Positions 31,399 through 32,965 of a stretch of DNA of 32,965 nt are shown piece after piece. The translations under genes were made by a program, and so were the position numbers. Within the stretch, counting starts at the first letter, position 1; each line of letters begins with the position of its first letter. Location: NCBI GenBank assembly GCA_001464575.1, contig LNFE01000224.1:1-32965 (forward strand), given 5' to 3'. This stretch comes from Acidobacteria bacterium Ga0077553. GTDB taxonomy: Bacteria; Acidobacteriota; Terriglobia; Bryobacterales; Bryobacteraceae. The notes under the pieces were generated by a model that worked only from the letters and a program-made list of their open reading frames with translations, was not told where the DNA came from and searched no databases.

Positions 31399-32965
31399 TC
31401 ACCGCCCTAGGCGCTCGACATCCAGATAGTAGGCCCCGCGCTCAGTTCCGTCTTCGGAGATCAACCAGGTCTGTAGTTCCATGGGCCCGGCCGGCAAGCG
31501 GACTTCGAACGCGACCGCCGCCTGGGCGGGGTCCACCTTTGTCTCCCGCTCGATCCCTCCGATCTTGATCCGCGCCTTCTGCAGGCCCGCGATGGCTTTG
31601 CCGGGCGTCTGTTCGCGGTTGCCCGGCGGCGGGGTGTAGGCCGCGCCCAGGGGTAGGTTCAACTCGGCGGGCCAGCGGCGCAGGGCGAAGCGGTAGCGGC
31701 CGGGGCGGGCTTCGAGAGCCCAGAAGCCATTGGCTACCGGACCCTGCAGAATCGACTTCTGGTTCCAGGTGGCGAGGGCGCCGTTACCGTGCCAGTCATG
31801 GGCCGTCAGCCGGACCGGGTTCTCCTGCGGGTCGCCGATGACGATGCGGGCGTACTCCCGGGCGCGGGCGGCGACCGTTTGCCACCAGGTTTCGTAGTCG
31901 CTGCGCAGTTGGGCGACGATGGCGGGTTCTTGGGCCGCGAGGTCGGTCTTCTGGCTGGGGTCGGCGAGGATGTCGTAGAGTTCGAGGCGCTTCGGCTCGG
32001 CGGGTCCGCCGGGCCCGGGGCTGACGAGGCGCCAGCGATCCGTCATCACCGCGGCCTGGCGCCAGGGGAGGAGCTCCTCCTCGCGTTGCGAATCGACGAC
32101 GACGGTGCGGGCGGGCCAGGGTTGGCCGCGGAGGAGCGGCGCCCAGGAGCGGCCATGGAGCGGGAGGGGGGCGGCGCCGCGGGGTACGCCCGTGAGGTCG
32201 AGGAGGGTGGGCAGGACGTCGATGTGGGCGGTCAGTTGCGGGAGGTCCCGGCCTTGCGAGAAGCCGCCGGCTGGCCAGTGGAGGAAGAAGGGCACGCGGT
32301 GGCCACCTTCGTAGGCCGAGCCCTTGGCGCCGCGCATGCCGGCGTTGAAGACCTGGGCGCCGGCGGCGGTGCCGTTGTCGGTCGTGAAGATGAAGATGGT
32401 GTTTTCGGCGAGACCGGCGCTGGCGAGGTATTGGCGGAGTCGGCCGACGTTGTCGTCGATGTTCTCGATCATGCCGTAGAAGCCAGCTTCTTTGAGGCCT
32501 TGGACGTTCTGGTAGCGGGCCTCCTTATCGGCCGGCGACCACATGGGCCCGTGGGGCGCATTGGTGGGCAGGTAGCAGAAAAAGGGCTGCTTCGCCCGCA
32601 CCGATTGCTCGATGAACCGCTGCGCTTCCTGGAAGAAGACGTCAGTGCAGAAGCCGGTGAACTTTTGGAGCTTGCCGTTGTGGCGGTACGTGTCGTCGAA
32701 GTAGTCGTTGCCGAAGTGATCGGGGGTTTGCCAGATGCCGCCGCCGCCGTGGATGAGGACTTCGTCGAAGCCTTTGTCCTGGGGGCGGCTGGGGTAGTTG
32801 TCGCCGAGGTGCCACTTGCCGAAGATGCCGGTGCGGTAGCCGGCGGCGCGAAGGCTGGCGGCGAGGGTGGTTTCGTTGTGGTGGAGGATGCTGCGGCCCT
32901 GGATGGTGTGCCAGGGGCCGGCGAGGTTGGAGTAGCGGCCGGTGAGGAGGGCGGCGCGGGTGGGA
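31399..32965 (-). CDS. Sulfatase, 5' end outside the window
   Basis: 521 residues are visible. The frame enters the window at PTRAALLTGRY, the sulfatase signature C/S-x-P-x-R, but the catalytic Cys or Ser itself lies two residues before the edge, so the maturation type cannot be told. Other motifs: GYRTGIFGKWHLGD, QPFFCYLPTNAPHGP, TIFIFTTDNGTAAG, KGSAYEGGHRVPFFLHWPAG and LTAHIDVLPTLLDLTGV. The last 130 residues form a beta-rich domain after the sulfatase core. Expected to be exported and to desulfate sulfated glycans or arylsulfates. GC-rich even for this window (third-position G/C). Confidence 0.95.
   Translation of the reverse strand, partial: PTRAALLTGRYSNLAGPWHTIQGRSILHHNETTLAASLRAAGYRTGIFGKWHLGDNYPSRPQDKGFDEVLIHGGGGIWQTPDHFGNDYFDDTYRHNGKLQKFTGFCTDVFFQEAQRFIEQSVRAKQPFFCYLPTNAPHGPMWSPADKEARYQNVQGLKEAGFYGMIENIDDNVGRLRQYLASAGLAENTIFIFTTDNGTAAGAQVFNAGMRGAKGSAYEGGHRVPFFLHWPAGGFSQGRDLPQLTAHIDVLPTLLDLTGVPRGAAPLPLHGRSWAPLLRGQPWPARTVVVDSQREEELLPWRQAAVMTDRWRLVSPGPGGPAEPKRLELYDILADPSQKTDLAAQEPAIVAQLRSDYETWWQTVAARAREYARIVIGDPQENPVRLTAHDWHGNGALATWNQKSILQGPVANGFWALEARPGRYRFALRRWPAELNLPLGAAYTPPPGNREQTPGKAIAGLQKARIKIGGIERETKVDPAQAAVAFEVRLPAGPMELQTWLISEDGTERGAYYLDVERLGR

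Noticed and set aside
1-32965. CRISPR arrays, insertion sequences, prophage, tRNA or rRNA genes
   Set aside because: No regularly spaced repeats, transposase motifs, phage genes or tRNA-like cloverleaf seen while reading both strands.

Overview
The window looks like a chromosomal segment of an Acidobacteriota bacterium, most likely from the Bryobacterales/Solibacter group. This is inferred from the GC-rich sequence, frequent GTG/TTG starts, and the family mix: a PSD1-type cytochrome/DUF1549/DUF1553 gene next to a Tat-exported DUF1501 gene, a DUF5117-type zinc protease, sulfatase, BamB-like propeller, secreted M48 protease, and a PDZ-containing histidine kinase with an NtrC-type regulator. I saw no rRNA, tRNA, CRISPR array, insertion sequence or phage gene.

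Layout. 1-820: an esterase (cut by the window edge) and a GDSL hydrolase. 821-1324: no recognisable gene. 1325-3715: an RsbQ-like hydrolase and a PAS/histidine-kinase/receiver protein, joined in one frame by an apparent one-base deletion. 3690-8019 (minus): an NtrC-type response regulator and its sensor kinase. 8215-10860: thiol peroxidase, MgtC/DUF4010 membrane protein, tandem universal stress protein. 10911-14804: PSD1 and DUF1501 pair, each broken by a short internal deletion. 14812-18754 (minus): M48 protease, zinc alcohol dehydrogenase and dihaem cytochrome. 18848-20878: secreted phospholipase C-like protein and ilvE. 21125-22270: nagA.

22278-24196 is the most interesting part. A near-textbook guanidine-II (mini-ykkC) riboswitch lies in front of an isopenicillin-N-synthase-type 2-oxoglutarate/Fe(II) oxygenase, which overlaps by ATGA a tryptophan-rich protein of unknown function. 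Two 6-bp hairpins carry identical ACGA loops. The 3' strand of the second can instead pair over 8 bp with the bases next to the start codon, bringing the Shine-Dalgarno into a hairpin loop. This predicts a translational ON switch: guanidine releases the ribosome-binding site. The sequence therefore suggests a guanidine-responsive oxygenase operon, a setting different from the exporters and carboxylases usually linked to this riboswitch.

24242-27252 is a tight run of GT-C glycosyltransferase-like membrane protein, intradiol dioxygenase and WD40 propeller. 27270-30846 (minus) holds a PQQ-type propeller and a DUF5117 protease, the latter also broken by a short deletion in a conserved block. 30872-31372 is a possible small membrane protein containing a perfect 28-bp palindrome. 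31399-32965 is a sulfatase cut by the window end.

At least four genes are out of frame. Three have lost roughly 28-45 nt from strongly conserved motifs. Whether these are real lesions or assembly errors needs raw reads.
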